Shown: in pieces, positions 42,950 through 52,333 of the stretch | How positions within the stretch are numbered: position 1 is the first letter of the stretch | Layout: each line of letters starts with the position of its first letter | DNA from: Draconibacterium orientale | GTDB lineage: Bacteria > Bacteroidota > Bacteroidia > Bacteroidales > UBA12170 | Assembly: GCA_020718205.1 (NCBI GenBank) | Contig: DYSN01000011.1 | Location: 1 to 54,570 of the forward strand | Length of the DNA: 54,570 nt | Direction of reading: 5' to 3' | Program-made: the position numbers and the translations under genes | The notes under the pieces: generated by a model | What the model was told of the DNA's origin: nothing | Databases searched by the model: none | Seen by the model: the letters and a program-made list of their open reading frames with translations, nothing else

Positions 42950-43057
42950 TGGTATGCCTAAAAGCGTCAAAAATGAATAACAAACAATTGAGTAAAGTTT
43001 GTATGAAAACAAGTTTTGATAATTGTTTTGTAATGTTGTAATTTAAAAATAAAAAAA

Positions 43058-43843
43058 ATGAAAAAGCAAGCTGCATTAGTCATCTTCTTACTATATAGTC
43101 TAATCACTATTTGGGCTCAAATACCCGAACGTCCCAATCCTCCCAGACTTGTGAACGATTTAGCCGATATCCTTTCCCCCGATGAAGAATTGGCTCTGGA
43201 GAGAAAATTGGTTAGCTATAACGATAGCACATCAACCCAAATCACAATTGTTTCGGTTATTGACCTTGCGGGAATGGACAAAGCTCAGTTTGCTGTGGAA
43301 GTAGCTCATAATTGGGGAGTGGGACAAAAAGATAAAGACAACGGAATGCTCATCCTTGTTAAACCAAAAACTTCGGACTCCAGAGGAGAAGCATACATAG
43401 CAGTAGGTTATGGGCTCGAAGGAACAATACCCGATGCAACAGCCAAGCGCATTGTAGAAAATGAAATGATTCCCAGTTTTAAAACCGGAAATATGTATAA
43501 AGGTATTGATGATGCCACCAACAGCGTTATGTCGCTCTTGTCTGGAGAATTTACTGCAGACCAATACAATAAACAATCTGGATTGGGCGATTTGGTTGGG
43601 GTTATTTTCTTCATAATCATTATAATTATTTTCATTTTTGCAGGGAGGGCTAAAAATTCGCACAATGGTTTTTCCTCATCAAGGTCATCGTTTCCGTGGT
43701 GGTTATTGTTATTGGGTTCGGGAGGTGGATCCGGAAATAGTAATAATTGGGGGAATTTTAGTGGAGGAAGTGGCAATTTTGGAGGCTTTGGAGGCTTTGG
43801 AGGCGGCGGCTTTGGTGGTGGCGGTGCCGGTGGAAGCTGGTAA
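43058..43843 (+). CDS. Secreted TPM domain protein with glycine-rich tail
   Basis: The 261-residue product has a signal peptide (about 1-20), a TPM domain (about 25-165; LVNDLADILSPDEELALERKL and KDNGMLILVKPK are typical), a membrane helix (about 180-200) and a low-complexity Gly/Ser/Phe tail ending GGGGAGGSW. Thus the TPM domain is probably outside the inner membrane and the tail on the other side. The YgcG-like layout is common. It lies 108 nt after the small TPM gene in the same cluster. Confidence 0.9.
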   Translation: MKKQAALVIFLLYSLITIWAQIPERPNPPRLVNDLADILSPDEELALERKLVSYNDSTSTQITIVSVIDLAGMDKAQFAVEVAHNWGVGQKDKDNGMLILVKPKTSDSRGEAYIAVGYGLEGTIPDATAKRIVENEMIPSFKTGNMYKGIDDATNSVMSLLSGEFTADQYNKQSGLGDLVGVIFFIIIIIIFIFAGRAKNSHNGFSSSRSSFPWWLLLLGSGGGSGNSNNWGNFSGGSGNFGGFGGFGGGGFGGGGAGGSW

Positions 43844-43975
43844 AACCACAGTCTATCAGCTGGTTTAATAGGTAACTTCCTCTTAAAACTAAATAAACAA
43901 TAATAATCTATGGGTGAATCCATTGATTGTTATTGTTTTTTTTTATTTTTAATGAGAAATTGATAAATCACACCA

Positions 43976-45736
43976 ATGAGAACATACCAAAGAGGATTTG
44001 AACAAAACTCCATTATAACTATTATTACTTTTAGTTTATTATATGTCATGGTTAGGCTTGCCCTACACGACCAGGCCACCCATATCATGTTCTCTCTTCC
44101 CTTTGTGGTGCTGTATTCGCTCATTATGCTCGCCCGATTTCTTATGCTTCAACTTGGAAAAGAAGTCAGGAGACATTATAATATAACCCAGCTTCTGGTT
44201 TATTTTTCTGCGGTCTTCTGGAGCTTATCATATTGCATTGGATTATCCCAAAATGGAGATTTGGAGCAAAATCTAATCATCATTATTTTTCTCATGGGAA
44301 TTGGTGCCGCCGGAGCCATTGGATTGTCAAAAGATATAAAGCTAACTGTCGGATTTCTCATTAGTTTGTTAATTCCTTCATCCATTTTTTCTTTTCTCTA
44401 CCTGGATAGTTATGCATTATTCATTGGGACAGCTTTTGCCATGTATTTTGTTTATTTGGCATTTTATAGCAAAAAATATTACTTCATCTCGGTCGAAAAC
44501 TTACGGAGTAAAAATGAACTCGAAAAGCAAAAAATTCAACTGGAAGAACAACGCGAACTTCTTACTATTCAGAATAAACAGCTGGGCGATGCCCTAACCA
44601 AGGCAAAATCGGCCGATAAAGCCAAAAGTTTGTTTCTTGCCAATATGAGCCACGAAATCAGAACGCCGCTTAATGGCATCATTGGCATGTCGAATTTATT
44701 GCATGATATTGTGGAAACCGAAGAGCAAAAGCAAAAAGTATCTGTCATTGAATACTCCGCCGAAACCTTGATTTCATTGGTAAATGATATTCTTGATTTT
44801 AGCAAGATTGAAGCTGGAAAACTCGAGCTGGATATCGATCATTTTAACATTCATGAACTCATTGTAAAGACCTTCAATTTGTTTACCCAAAAGACCGATG
44901 AGAAAGCCATCTTTTTCAATTACACTATTGCAGATAATGTGCCGCTCTATGTCGAAAGCGATCAGATTCGAATTCGTCAAATTCTGATTAATCTGATAAA
45001 TAACGCTGTCAAATTTACCGATAAAGGTGGTGTTCAGGTTATTGTTTCGAATATTTCGCCCGATGAATCAACACTTTTGTTAAGAATAGAAATTATAGAC
45101 ACTGGAATTGGGATATCCAGAGACAATCAGTCGCAGTTATTTAGTGCCTTTACACAAACCGATGCTTCATTTACCCGTAAATTTGGAGGCACTGGACTCG
45201 GATTGGCTATTTCCAAGCATTTAGTTCACCTGCTTGGCGGAGAAATAGGGGTTGAGAGTGAACCCGATATAGGGTCAAATTTTTGGTTCTCAATTGCAGC
45301 TAGACAAGGCGTCGAGCCAGTAAAAGTGGCTGAAAAGAACCGCAATAATGACTTCAGAAATCTAAATATTCTTTTGGTCGAAGACAATTCGGTGAATATT
45401 CTGGTTGCAAGTCAGGTTATTGAAAAAGCAGGATACAGCGTAACTGTGGCAAAAAATGGCAAAGAAGCATTTGAGTCCTATCGGAATCATAAATTCGATT
45501 TAATCCTCATGGATATCATGATGCCCGAGATGGATGGTTTGCAGGCTACCTGGCTCATCAGACAACATGAAGCAGAAATAGGTGCTGCCGCCGTCCCCAT
45601 CGTTGCCTTAACGGCCAATGTGGTGAAAGATGACCAAATGAAATATCTTCAGGCTGGAATGAACGATTTCATAAGTAAACCCATAAGACCCGACGCCTTA
45701 ATAGAAAAAATAAATCAGGTTTTTATGGCCCAATAA
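43976..45736 (+). CDS. Membrane hybrid sensor histidine kinase/response regulator
   Basis: The 586-residue protein has five or six membrane helices (residues about 15-165) with little extracellular loop, a coiled-coil linker (about 175-215), HisKA with His226 in [11 protein letters not shown], HATPase_c ([25 protein letters not shown]) and a C-terminal receiver with Asp513 in [11 protein letters not shown]. No separate sensor domain is visible, so the membrane part probably senses. Output must go through phosphotransfer to another protein. It lies 132 nt after the TPM gene. Confidence 0.92.
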   Translation: MRTYQRGFEQNSIITIITFSLLYVMVRLALHDQATHIMFSLPFVVLYSLIMLARFLMLQLGKEVRRHYNITQLLVYFSAVFWSLSYCIGLSQNGDLEQNLIIIIFLMGIGAAGAIGLSKDIKLTVGFLISLLIPSSIFSFLYLDSYALFIGTAFAMYFVYLAFYSKKYYFISVENLRSKNELEKQKIQLEEQRELLTIQNKQLGDALTKAKSADKAKSLFLANMSHEIRTPLNGIIGMSNLLHDIVETEEQKQKVSVIEYSAETLISLVNDILDFSKIEAGKLELDIDHFNIHELIVKTFNLFTQKTDEKAIFFNYTIADNVPLYVESDQIRIRQILINLINNAVKFTDKGGVQVIVSNISPDESTLLLRIEIIDTGIGISRDNQSQLFSAFTQTDASFTRKFGGTGLGLAISKHLVHLLGGEIGVESEPDIGSNFWFSIAARQGVEPVKVAEKNRNNDFRNLNILLVEDNSVNILVASQVIEKAGYSVTVAKNGKEAFESYRNHKFDLILMDIMMPEMDGLQATWLIRQHEAEIGAAAVPIVALTANVVKDDQMKYLQAGMNDFISKPIRPDALIEKINQVFMAQ

Positions 45737-45798
45737 TTTTTAGTTTTTGGAATCATAACCTTTATTATCTTTACATCTTGATTTTTTAAGTTCATATT

Positions 45799-46686
45799 GT
45801 GAAATTCAAACTTATATTCTTTTCGTTGTTACTCGGTTTGTCGGTTTTAAATGGAACGAGTCAAAATTCCAAAGTACCCGATGGTTTTTGTATATCTCAG
45901 CTTGAATATTCATTATTCCAGATGATAAATCAACATAGGGAAAGAATTTCCTTGCCACCCATACCACTTTCAAATTCACTATGTTATGTGGCAAAAACTC
46001 ATGCAAAAGACCTGTCAGAGAACTATCCTTTTGGCGATGATTGTAAAATGTTAAGTTGGTCATCCAAAGGCAACTGGAAGCCGTTTTGCTACCCTGCCGA
46101 ACAAAACAAGAAAAACGATATAAAAGATAAAGCTAAAGAGATTTCTGGCTATCCTGGTAAGGCCTGGGAAATCACCTATTGGGAAAATACCCAACTCGAC
46201 CTGAATTTTGTTTTGGAATTTTGGCTTGGAATTCCCTACACTGCCAACATGATTAACAGTGCTCAAAACTGGGCTGCAACTCCCTGGAAAAGTATTGGGG
46301 TTGGTATTCAGGATGGCTATGTTTTGGTTTGGTTTGGGCAAAAAGAAGATATTCAGCCGGTTACTGTGATTTGCGAAACTGGTGAGCAAATTCAGCATGT
46401 GGCAGGCACGATAGAAACCAGACAAGTAATCCAGGTAGAAGAAAGCCGGATTGTCATATCCGAAAATAAAGCTTTCTACATTATTATTGGTAGCTTCAAC
46501 AGAAAATCTGATGCTGATTCGGCTGTGAAAGGTTATAAAGAAATGGGGTATTCCAATGCGGTTATTGTTGAAGAACAAGGAAAAATAAGAGTGGCTATTG
46601 ATAGATTTATTTCTGAAAAAGAAGCGGGAACAGCATTGACCGAATATCGAAAAAAATTTCAGGGAGCCTGGATATTTTCAAAGTAA
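45799..46686 (+). CDS. Secreted CAP-SPOR domain protein
   Basis: The 295-residue product starts at GTG 45799 with a signal peptide (about 1-20). A CAP/SCP-like domain follows (about 28-190): LEYSLFQMINQHRERISLPP, LCYVAKTHAKDLSE and the closing DGYVLVWFGQK. A SPOR domain is at the C-terminus (about 222-295: AFYIIIGSFNRKSDADSAV, then IRVAIDRFISEKEAGTAL). SPOR suggests binding to peptidoglycan. The usual CAP HRANIL segment is replaced by YTANMIN. It is convergent with the PKD gene and overlaps it by 9 nt. Confidence 0.87.
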   Translation: MKFKLIFFSLLLGLSVLNGTSQNSKVPDGFCISQLEYSLFQMINQHRERISLPPIPLSNSLCYVAKTHAKDLSENYPFGDDCKMLSWSSKGNWKPFCYPAEQNKKNDIKDKAKEISGYPGKAWEITYWENTQLDLNFVLEFWLGIPYTANMINSAQNWAATPWKSIGVGIQDGYVLVWFGQKEDIQPVTVICETGEQIQHVAGTIETRQVIQVEESRIVISENKAFYIIIGSFNRKSDADSAVKGYKEMGYSNAVIVEEQGKIRVAIDRFISEKEAGTALTEYRKKFQGAWIFSK

Positions 46687-49600
46687 CAAAGAGACTGATC
46701 CCCGAATCAACTTATTATTGCCATCCATATCCGCCAATTTTATAATATAAGCATAAGTTCCCATAGGAGCTCTTAATCCGTTCGTCATTTTTCCATCCCA
46801 ATGTTGAAAAAAATCATGGGTTTGAAAGACCACTTGTCCCCATCTGTTGTAAATCTTCAACTCGTAACTCTGCATATCGAAATATTTCCCCACCGGCCCA
46901 AAGGTGTCGTTGATTCCATTTTCGTTAGGCGAAAAAGCAGAGGGGATATAGAAATTGTAAACTGGAGTTACTATAAATGTTTTTTCGAGCGAATCCATGC
47001 AACCAAACTCATTGATGGTGTACATTTTAAGATGGTAGAATCCAGTGTCGAATATGCTATCGACAATATTGGGGGTATAAACATTTTCCCAAAAAATAGT
47101 GTCGCACAATGCCCAGCGAAGGTAGCTATCATTCGAAACATTGTTTATAATACCGAGATTTGAAATGCTTTCAATGCTTATTTCTTCTGGTTCAACACGA
47201 AAATCGGCCTTTTCTATCGGGTTAATTAAAATATAATCTTCGAGTGTCAAGGTGCTCTGACAGAAATGATTAGATGTATTTTGAAGGCTTACACTAAAAA
47301 TCCCCGATGAATACACATGACTCACCGTATCGTTCGAAGTAGAGAGATAGTCTCCGTCGCCAAATGTCCAGAGTCTGTTCGCTATCGTTCCTGAGTTAAT
47401 AAGGCTGGTGTCGGTTAGAATTATTCTTGCATTTTTGCAATGTATAGTGGTGTCGGCCAGGAAACCAATCTGAGGAACAGGGTGTACAACCAAACTCATG
47501 GAAGTGCTGTCAATGCAGTTGTTGCTGGCCTTTATGATGAGTTTGATTTGATATTCGCCATCTTCATCATAGCGATGATAGTGCTCATTTATACCAGTTG
47601 TATAATTAATTGTGGTGTCTTGCCCATCGCCATAATTCCAGATAGACCATTCCAACATATCTGCAGCTATATGCGAAGAATTGATAAATGGGGTTTCAAT
47701 ACCAAGACATAAATTCTGAGTAGTGAAAGAAATCTGAGGACTGGCCGAAATTGATACTTGTTTTTTTAAACTATCCATTACAATCATACCATCTAACTCA
47801 TATGTTACCAGAAGACCGGCATTGTAGATTCCATGGGTTTGATATTGATGAAGAATGGTATCTGTGTCAGGAGGAACCACTGCTGATTCCCCATCACCAA
47901 ATATCCAGGTTTTCTGGTTAATGTTATATTCAGAATCACAGACCGTGCTATCGATAAAAACTGCCGGAGTGTTTTGGCATATCCAGGTTGTGTCATTATA
48001 AAAATTCACCATAACACACGGAAAATGATTCATTTGCCTTGAAATGCTGTCCTGGCATCCATTGGCATCTATTACAGCCAATTGAGTATTATATTGATAG
48101 TGATAGGGGGCATAATGATGGAAGGTATTTGAAGGGTTGGGAGCATGGATGGTATGATTTGTACCATCGCCAAAATTCCATACCCAGGTAGAAAGATTGT
48201 TTTCTCCAGGCAAAGATTCATCAAAAAATAGGCTGCTATCGTTGCAGAAGCTTTCCTGAAATGAAAAATTGGCTTGCGGATTTTGCCAAACTTTTACTGT
48301 TCGCCTTACAGTGTTTTCACATCCAAATGTATTCAAAGCCTGCATTTGCACATCAAAAATCCCCGAATGAGTAAATTCATGGTTAATAGTTCGGTTGGTT
48401 GTGGTTATCTGTGGACTCCCATCCTGAAATACCCAGGTATATTGAACAATGCTATCTGTTTGTGGTTCAATAATGTATGCCGAAAGCTCAGTGGATTGTC
48501 CAAAGCAAGCGGTGTCCGAATTAAAATTCATCGAAAGCTCAGGATTTATAAAAATGGTCTCGGTTATTGTATCTCTGCACCATCTATCATCGGTAACCAT
48601 AAGGCTAATATTGTAGAAGATGTCGGTATTTAAAAATACAAAATAGGTATTGGCATCCAAAGATATATGACCATCGGGAAAATTCCAGAAATATTGAGTC
48701 ACTTCGCTTTCATTGGAGTATGAGCTATCGGAGAAATATACCAGACCGCTCATGCAAGCCGAGTCGCTGCTGTTAAAATTAGCCACAGGAGGTTTCCAAA
48801 TTGTCACTGGTTCAACCACTGTATCTAAACAACCTTCGGTACTACCAACCACAAGTTGAACATTTATCAATCCATAGTTTTCAAATGTGTGGGTTGGATG
48901 CTGCAAGGTACTAGTATTTCCATCCCCAAAATCCCATTCAAAAAACTCAAATCCCGACTGTGAGGTGGATTGATTGGTGAATTGAGTAGGAGAGTACAAG
49001 CATACCGTGGAACTATTAAATGCAGCCTGAGGCAACTCATTAACTTCCACTACTTTGGAAATAGAATTGCTGCATCCATGGACATTTGTTATAGTAAAAA
49101 TTACGGTAAAATTTCCTGATGATTGGTAAATATGTGATGGATTGGATTCGGTGGATGTATTCCCATCGCCAAAATCATAGAGCCAACTCTCTGTTTCACT
49201 CATATTAATATAATCAGAATCGATGAATTCAGTTGCATTTCCAAAACACACGGTGTTGTATGAAAAATCAATGAACGGATAGTCATGAATTGTTACCGGG
49301 AGCTGATTTTGATCCGTGCATCCACTGGAATTCTCAACAATGAGCGAAATGATATAGGTTCCATCATCGGAATAGGAATGGGTTGGGTTTTGGATGTTGG
49401 AACTGTTTCCGTCGCCAAAATCCCATAACCAGCTCACAATTTGACCCTCGTTGGCTGATGATTCATCATTAAAAGAAACCACAGATTCAATGCAACTGGA
49501 TCCATCGACAAATGTGTATTCAAAATCTGCGGTTGGGTTTTGGTACAGCTCAACCGAACTTGATATTTGATTTTGGCAGCCTGCGGATGTAGTGGCTGTT

Positions 49601-50823
49601 AAAGTTACAGTAAATGAAGTAGGTCCACCACCAGAGTATATATGTACGGGGTTTTGTTCGGTGGATGTGCCGCCATCACCAAAATCCCAAAGCCATTCAA
49701 CAATGGGAATATCGGGGTTAATGCAACTTGATTCATCGAAGAATTCGACTTCAGCGCCAGTGCATGCTGCTATATATGTAAAATTAACTTCGGGTAAAGG
49801 ATATAAAACAAGATGTTTTACAATTTCATTCTCACAACCACCCGTCGTAATTACATTTAGTGATACATCAAATTCCGGTGGGCCGGAAGGGTCATAGGTA
49901 TGAGTTGGATTTTGAAGTGCAGAAGTATTTCCATCTCCAAAATTCCATTGCCAGGTTTGTATGGGAGTAGCAGGGGTTGCACAGGTTGACAAATCGTTAA
50001 ACTGAACTTCATCACCTATACAAGTGTTGTAAAAAATGAAATCTGCAACAGGATTGGCGTTTATTATTACTTCAGTAGGATAGGGTATTGAAGAATTTCC
50101 CCCAAGTGATACTACAACATTATATATTCCTGCATAACTCAATTGTGCATTTGGAATAGTTGGGTTTTGTAAATTGGATGTAAAGCTATTAGGACCTGAC
50201 CATGTATAAGTTGCATTATTTATAAACTCAGCATATAATTCAAGTGTTTCTCCAACGCAAATAGGGCCATTATTGGATGCTGCGGCAGGAACAATGCCAC
50301 AGTCTGTCTCACCAGTTCCTGAAATTTTCTCAAAAGAAATAGCGCATTCATCATTACTGTAGTTGGTTATCAGCAATATATAGTATTCTCCATCGAAAGT
50401 AGTGGAAATAGCACAAACTTCGGGCTCAGTTCCATAAGCATAGCTGCAATCAACCTCATTTAGTTCAATTAGTTGATTGGCACAAGGAGCATGGGGGTCG
50501 CTAAACGGCCCCCAACAGATAAAGTCAATATCTTTTGGCGGATTACTACTAATTTGTATTGTAATATTTCCTGGAGATGCAATTCGCATATGATACCACG
50601 CAGGATTTGGCTGAGAACTAAGACAACCATAATAAGGTCCAGGTTCAGCATCTGGCATATCAACCCCTGCAGGGAATGTCGTTATATCATTGGTGCAGAA
50701 GGGTTCGGAATTATTGCAATAGCCACTTTGCGCCGATATAGTTTCAGCAACAATAAAAAATAGGGTGACAAAAAAAACATCCTTTATAAAAAACCAATTT
50801 TGTTGGGGCATTATTCTCTTCAT
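46678..50823 (-). CDS. Large PKD-repeat surface protein with T9SS type B sorting domain
   Basis: The product has about 1381 residues from ATG 50823: a signal peptide (about 10-32, ending ETISAQ), an N-terminal domain (about 33-160) common in secreted Bacteroidota proteins, one Ig-like segment, then about eleven PKD-type domains, most with the WxFGDG motif (for example WQWNFGDGNTS). The last 85 residues (FYIPSAFSPNENGINDTF, YNRWGQVVFQ, WDGKMTNG) form the CHU_C / T9SS type B domain, so it should be exported by type IX secretion. It is probably an adhesin or surface structure. The frame extends upstream to 50853 but the ATG at 50823 fits the signal peptide. Confidence 0.92.
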   Translation of the reverse strand: MKRIMPQQNWFFIKDVFFVTLFFIVAETISAQSGYCNNSEPFCTNDITTFPAGVDMPDAEPGPYYGCLSSQPNPAWYHMRIASPGNITIQISSNPPKDIDFICWGPFSDPHAPCANQLIELNEVDCSYAYGTEPEVCAISTTFDGEYYILLITNYSNDECAISFEKISGTGETDCGIVPAAASNNGPICVGETLELYAEFINNATYTWSGPNSFTSNLQNPTIPNAQLSYAGIYNVVVSLGGNSSIPYPTEVIINANPVADFIFYNTCIGDEVQFNDLSTCATPATPIQTWQWNFGDGNTSALQNPTHTYDPSGPPEFDVSLNVITTGGCENEIVKHLVLYPLPEVNFTYIAACTGAEVEFFDESSCINPDIPIVEWLWDFGDGGTSTEQNPVHIYSGGGPTSFTVTLTATTSAGCQNQISSSVELYQNPTADFEYTFVDGSSCIESVVSFNDESSANEGQIVSWLWDFGDGNSSNIQNPTHSYSDDGTYIISLIVENSSGCTDQNQLPVTIHDYPFIDFSYNTVCFGNATEFIDSDYINMSETESWLYDFGDGNTSTESNPSHIYQSSGNFTVIFTITNVHGCSNSISKVVEVNELPQAAFNSSTVCLYSPTQFTNQSTSQSGFEFFEWDFGDGNTSTLQHPTHTFENYGLINVQLVVGSTEGCLDTVVEPVTIWKPPVANFNSSDSACMSGLVYFSDSSYSNESEVTQYFWNFPDGHISLDANTYFVFLNTDIFYNISLMVTDDRWCRDTITETIFINPELSMNFNSDTACFGQSTELSAYIIEPQTDSIVQYTWVFQDGSPQITTTNRTINHEFTHSGIFDVQMQALNTFGCENTVRRTVKVWQNPQANFSFQESFCNDSSLFFDESLPGENNLSTWVWNFGDGTNHTIHAPNPSNTFHHYAPYHYQYNTQLAVIDANGCQDSISRQMNHFPCVMVNFYNDTTWICQNTPAVFIDSTVCDSEYNINQKTWIFGDGESAVVPPDTDTILHQYQTHGIYNAGLLVTYELDGMIVMDSLKKQVSISASPQISFTTQNLCLGIETPFINSSHIAADMLEWSIWNYGDGQDTTINYTTGINEHYHRYDEDGEYQIKLIIKASNNCIDSTSMSLVVHPVPQIGFLADTTIHCKNARIILTDTSLINSGTIANRLWTFGDGDYLSTSNDTVSHVYSSGIFSVSLQNTSNHFCQSTLTLEDYILINPIEKADFRVEPEEISIESISNLGIINNVSNDSYLRWALCDTIFWENVYTPNIVDSIFDTGFYHLKMYTINEFGCMDSLEKTFIVTPVYNFYIPSAFSPNENGINDTFGPVGKYFDMQSYELKIYNRWGQVVFQTHDFFQHWDGKMTNGLRAPMGTYAYIIKLADMDGNNKLIRGSVSLLL

Positions 50824-50906
50824 TATTAAAATTCTTCTTAATGATGAACACAAAAATCAAAAAGCTTTTTTTTAATATTTAGTATTAGTCTCTGGTTGTG
50901 TGGCGT

Positions 50907-50934
50907 CAAATATATTAAATATCTCCTATACCAA
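50907..50934 (-). promoter_or_regulatory. Possible promoter of the PKD gene
   Basis: On the minus strand TATATTTG (50907-50914) matches TAnnTTTG and a TTG (50932-50934) lies 17 nt further upstream, slightly short. The leader to ATG 50823 would be about 77 nt. It is divergent to the rpsU promoter. Confidence 0.45.
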
Positions 50935-50994
50935 TCATTCAATCCATTGTAAATTCAGTAAATCTAAGGAATAATAAATTTTTTTTTAAAAAGA

Positions 50995-51024
50995 TTGACT
51001 AATTATAAAAAGAAATTACCTTTG
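50995..51024 (+). promoter_or_regulatory. Promoter of rpsU
   Basis: TTG at 50995-50997, a 19-nt spacer and TACCTTTG at 51017-51024, a near-ideal Bacteroidota promoter. The expected start is near 51031, giving a leader of about 80 nt that opens with a hairpin (51034-51058). Confidence 0.8.
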
Positions 51025-51033
51025 CACCCGAAA

Positions 51034-51058
51034 ATACCGGTAGTTAAAATGCTGGTAT
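51034..51058 (+). promoter_or_regulatory. Hairpin at the 5' end of the rpsU leader
   Basis: ATACCGG at 51034-51040 pairs with CTGGTAT at 51052-51058 (one G-U). It would be within a few nt of the mRNA 5' end and could affect stability or bind a regulator. It is not followed by a T run, so it is not a terminator. Confidence 0.4.
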
Positions 51059-51112
51059 GCAAATAAATATTTATTTTGTTTAATTTTAAAAAAGAAAGAG
51101 AGCGTATTTAGT

Positions 51113-51307
51113 ATGATTATTGTTCCGGTAAAAGAGGGCGAAAATATTGATCGTGCCCTAAAGAAACTAAAAAGAAAGTTTGAAAGAACTGGTGTAGTTA
51201 AAGAGTTAAGAGCACGTCAACGATTTGTGAAACCTTCTGTTAAACAGCGTGAGCAAAAACTAAAAGCGATATATATTCAACAGCTCAACTCTAACGAAGA
51301 GATGTAG
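51113..51307 (+). CDS. rpsU: 30S ribosomal protein bS21
   Basis: bS21 is a small basic protein of the 30S platform near the 3' end of 16S rRNA. The 64-residue product (MIIVPVKEGENIDRALKKLKRKFERTG, shown here as its character: short, Arg/Lys-rich, long helices) has normal length. In Bacteroidota bS21, with bS18 and bS6, is reported to hold the anti-Shine-Dalgarno away from mRNA. The region before this ATG has only AAGAGAG-like purines, no strong Shine-Dalgarno. It has its own promoter and terminator. Confidence 0.96.
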   Translation: MIIVPVKEGENIDRALKKLKRKFERTGVVKELRARQRFVKPSVKQREQKLKAIYIQQLNSNEEM

Positions 51308-51330
51308 TATTTTGAATGTAGATAAACTGA

Positions 51331-51360
51331 AAAAGTCATGTCATAAGGCATGGCTTTTTT
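51331..51360 (+). terminator. Terminator of rpsU
   Basis: AAAAGTCATG at 51331-51340 pairs with CATGGCTTTT at 51349-51358 (one G-U) and runs into six Ts. It separates rpsU from xerC. Confidence 0.85.
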
Positions 51361-51428
51361 AGTTTACAGAAAATGTATTATTTAAAATATTTTGGTATTT
51401 TAGCCTGAAACAAATCAAAAGCGATTTT

Positions 51429-52319
51429 TTGGAAGACTTTCTCAAATATCTGGAATACGAAAAGCGGTATAGCCCTCACACAATTCTATCCTACCAGAAC
51501 GATATATTGCAATTTTCTAATTATCTAAAATCCGAATATGAAGTGGATAATTTAGGTGATGTTTCGGATTTCCATATTAAAAGCTGGCTTGCTTCGCAGA
51601 TAGATGAAGGGAAATCTGAGAAAACAGTGAATCGAAAACTTAGTGTTGTGAGAAGCTTTTTTCATTATCTGGCAAAACAAAGTAATTTGCCAAAAAATCC
51701 TACAAAAAAAATTCAGGGTCCAAAAATCAGGAAACGACTTCCTGTGTATGTTGAAGAGAGCAGAATGGAGCAATTATCAACTATAATACCCAAAAATGGC
51801 ACAATAAATGAGTTTATCGACCAACGAAATCGGTTAATCATAGAACTGTTCTATTCCACCGGAATACGGAGAGCTGAGCTTATAGGAATGAAAATCAGTG
51901 ATATAGACATTTATCAGAGTCAGATTCGTGTTTTGGGGAAAAGAAATAAAGTAAGAATAATTCCATTGCATAAGGAAATATTGACTTTACTAACTAACTA
52001 TTTATCAGTAAGAAGACAGTTTTTTAAAAGTGAAATTCCCGATGAATGGGTTTTTTTAACAGAAAAAGGCGAAAAAATATATCCACAGCTTGTTTACAGA
52101 ATAGTTAATTCTTATCTTAGCCTTGTAAGTACACAAGACAAAAAAAGTCCACACGTGTTGAGACATACTTTTGCGACACATATGCTGAATAATGGAGCCG
52201 ATTTAAATGCAGTAAAAGAATTATTAGGGCACTCCAGTCTGGCAGCAACGCAAATTTATACCCACAACACCATTGAAAAATTAAAAAAAGTATATCAACA
52301 AGCTCATCCAAAAGCTTAA
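51429..52319 (+). CDS. xerC: Tyrosine recombinase XerC-type
   Basis: The 296-residue tyrosine recombinase has the SAM-like N-terminal domain (FLKYLEYEKRYSPHTILSY) and a catalytic domain with Arg in STGIRRAEL, Lys in LGKRNKVR, HVLRHTFATH, then LGHSSLAATQIYTH ending in the nucleophile Tyr. With housekeeping neighbours and no att repeats or cargo, it is more likely the chromosome dimer-resolving Xer protein than an integrase. The only start that fits is TTG at 51429; no in-frame ATG lies upstream in the gap. hpf follows 14 nt after the stop. Confidence 0.9.
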   Translation: MEDFLKYLEYEKRYSPHTILSYQNDILQFSNYLKSEYEVDNLGDVSDFHIKSWLASQIDEGKSEKTVNRKLSVVRSFFHYLAKQSNLPKNPTKKIQGPKIRKRLPVYVEESRMEQLSTIIPKNGTINEFIDQRNRLIIELFYSTGIRRAELIGMKISDIDIYQSQIRVLGKRNKVRIIPLHKEILTLLTNYLSVRRQFFKSEIPDEWVFLTEKGEKIYPQLVYRIVNSYLSLVSTQDKKSPHVLRHTFATHMLNNGADLNAVKELLGHSSLAATQIYTHNTIEKLKKVYQQAHPKA

Positions 52320-52323
52320 AATA

Positions 52324-52330
52324 AGGAGGT
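52324..52330 (+). promoter_or_regulatory. Strong Shine-Dalgarno AGGAGGT before hpf
   Basis: AGGAGGT, within AAGGAGGT, is a near-perfect anti-Shine-Dalgarno complement. It lies only 3 nt before the ATG at 52334, a short spacing. Such sites are rare in this window, where most genes have A-rich leaders, so it is worth marking. Confidence 0.8.
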
Positions 52331-52333
52331 AAA

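Noticed and set aside
43408-43923. Proline-rich open frame on the minus strand opposite the TPM gene
   Set aside because: It is the mirror of the glycine-rich tail of the exported TPM protein and has no start context or homologous character.
46678-50823. Recurrent GGCGATGG-like sequence every few hundred bases, at first like a repeat array
   Set aside because: These encode the FGDG motif of successive PKD domains in one open frame. Spacing is 200-300 bases and the repeats are diverged, so it is not CRISPR or a satellite.
51429-52319. Tyrosine recombinase beside a tRNA cluster as a possible integrative element
   Set aside because: The neighbours rpsU, hpf, tRNAs and tuf are housekeeping in a familiar order, there is no cargo, and the repeated GCCGATGTAGCTCAG is only the shared sequence of two tRNA-Thr genes, not att sites.
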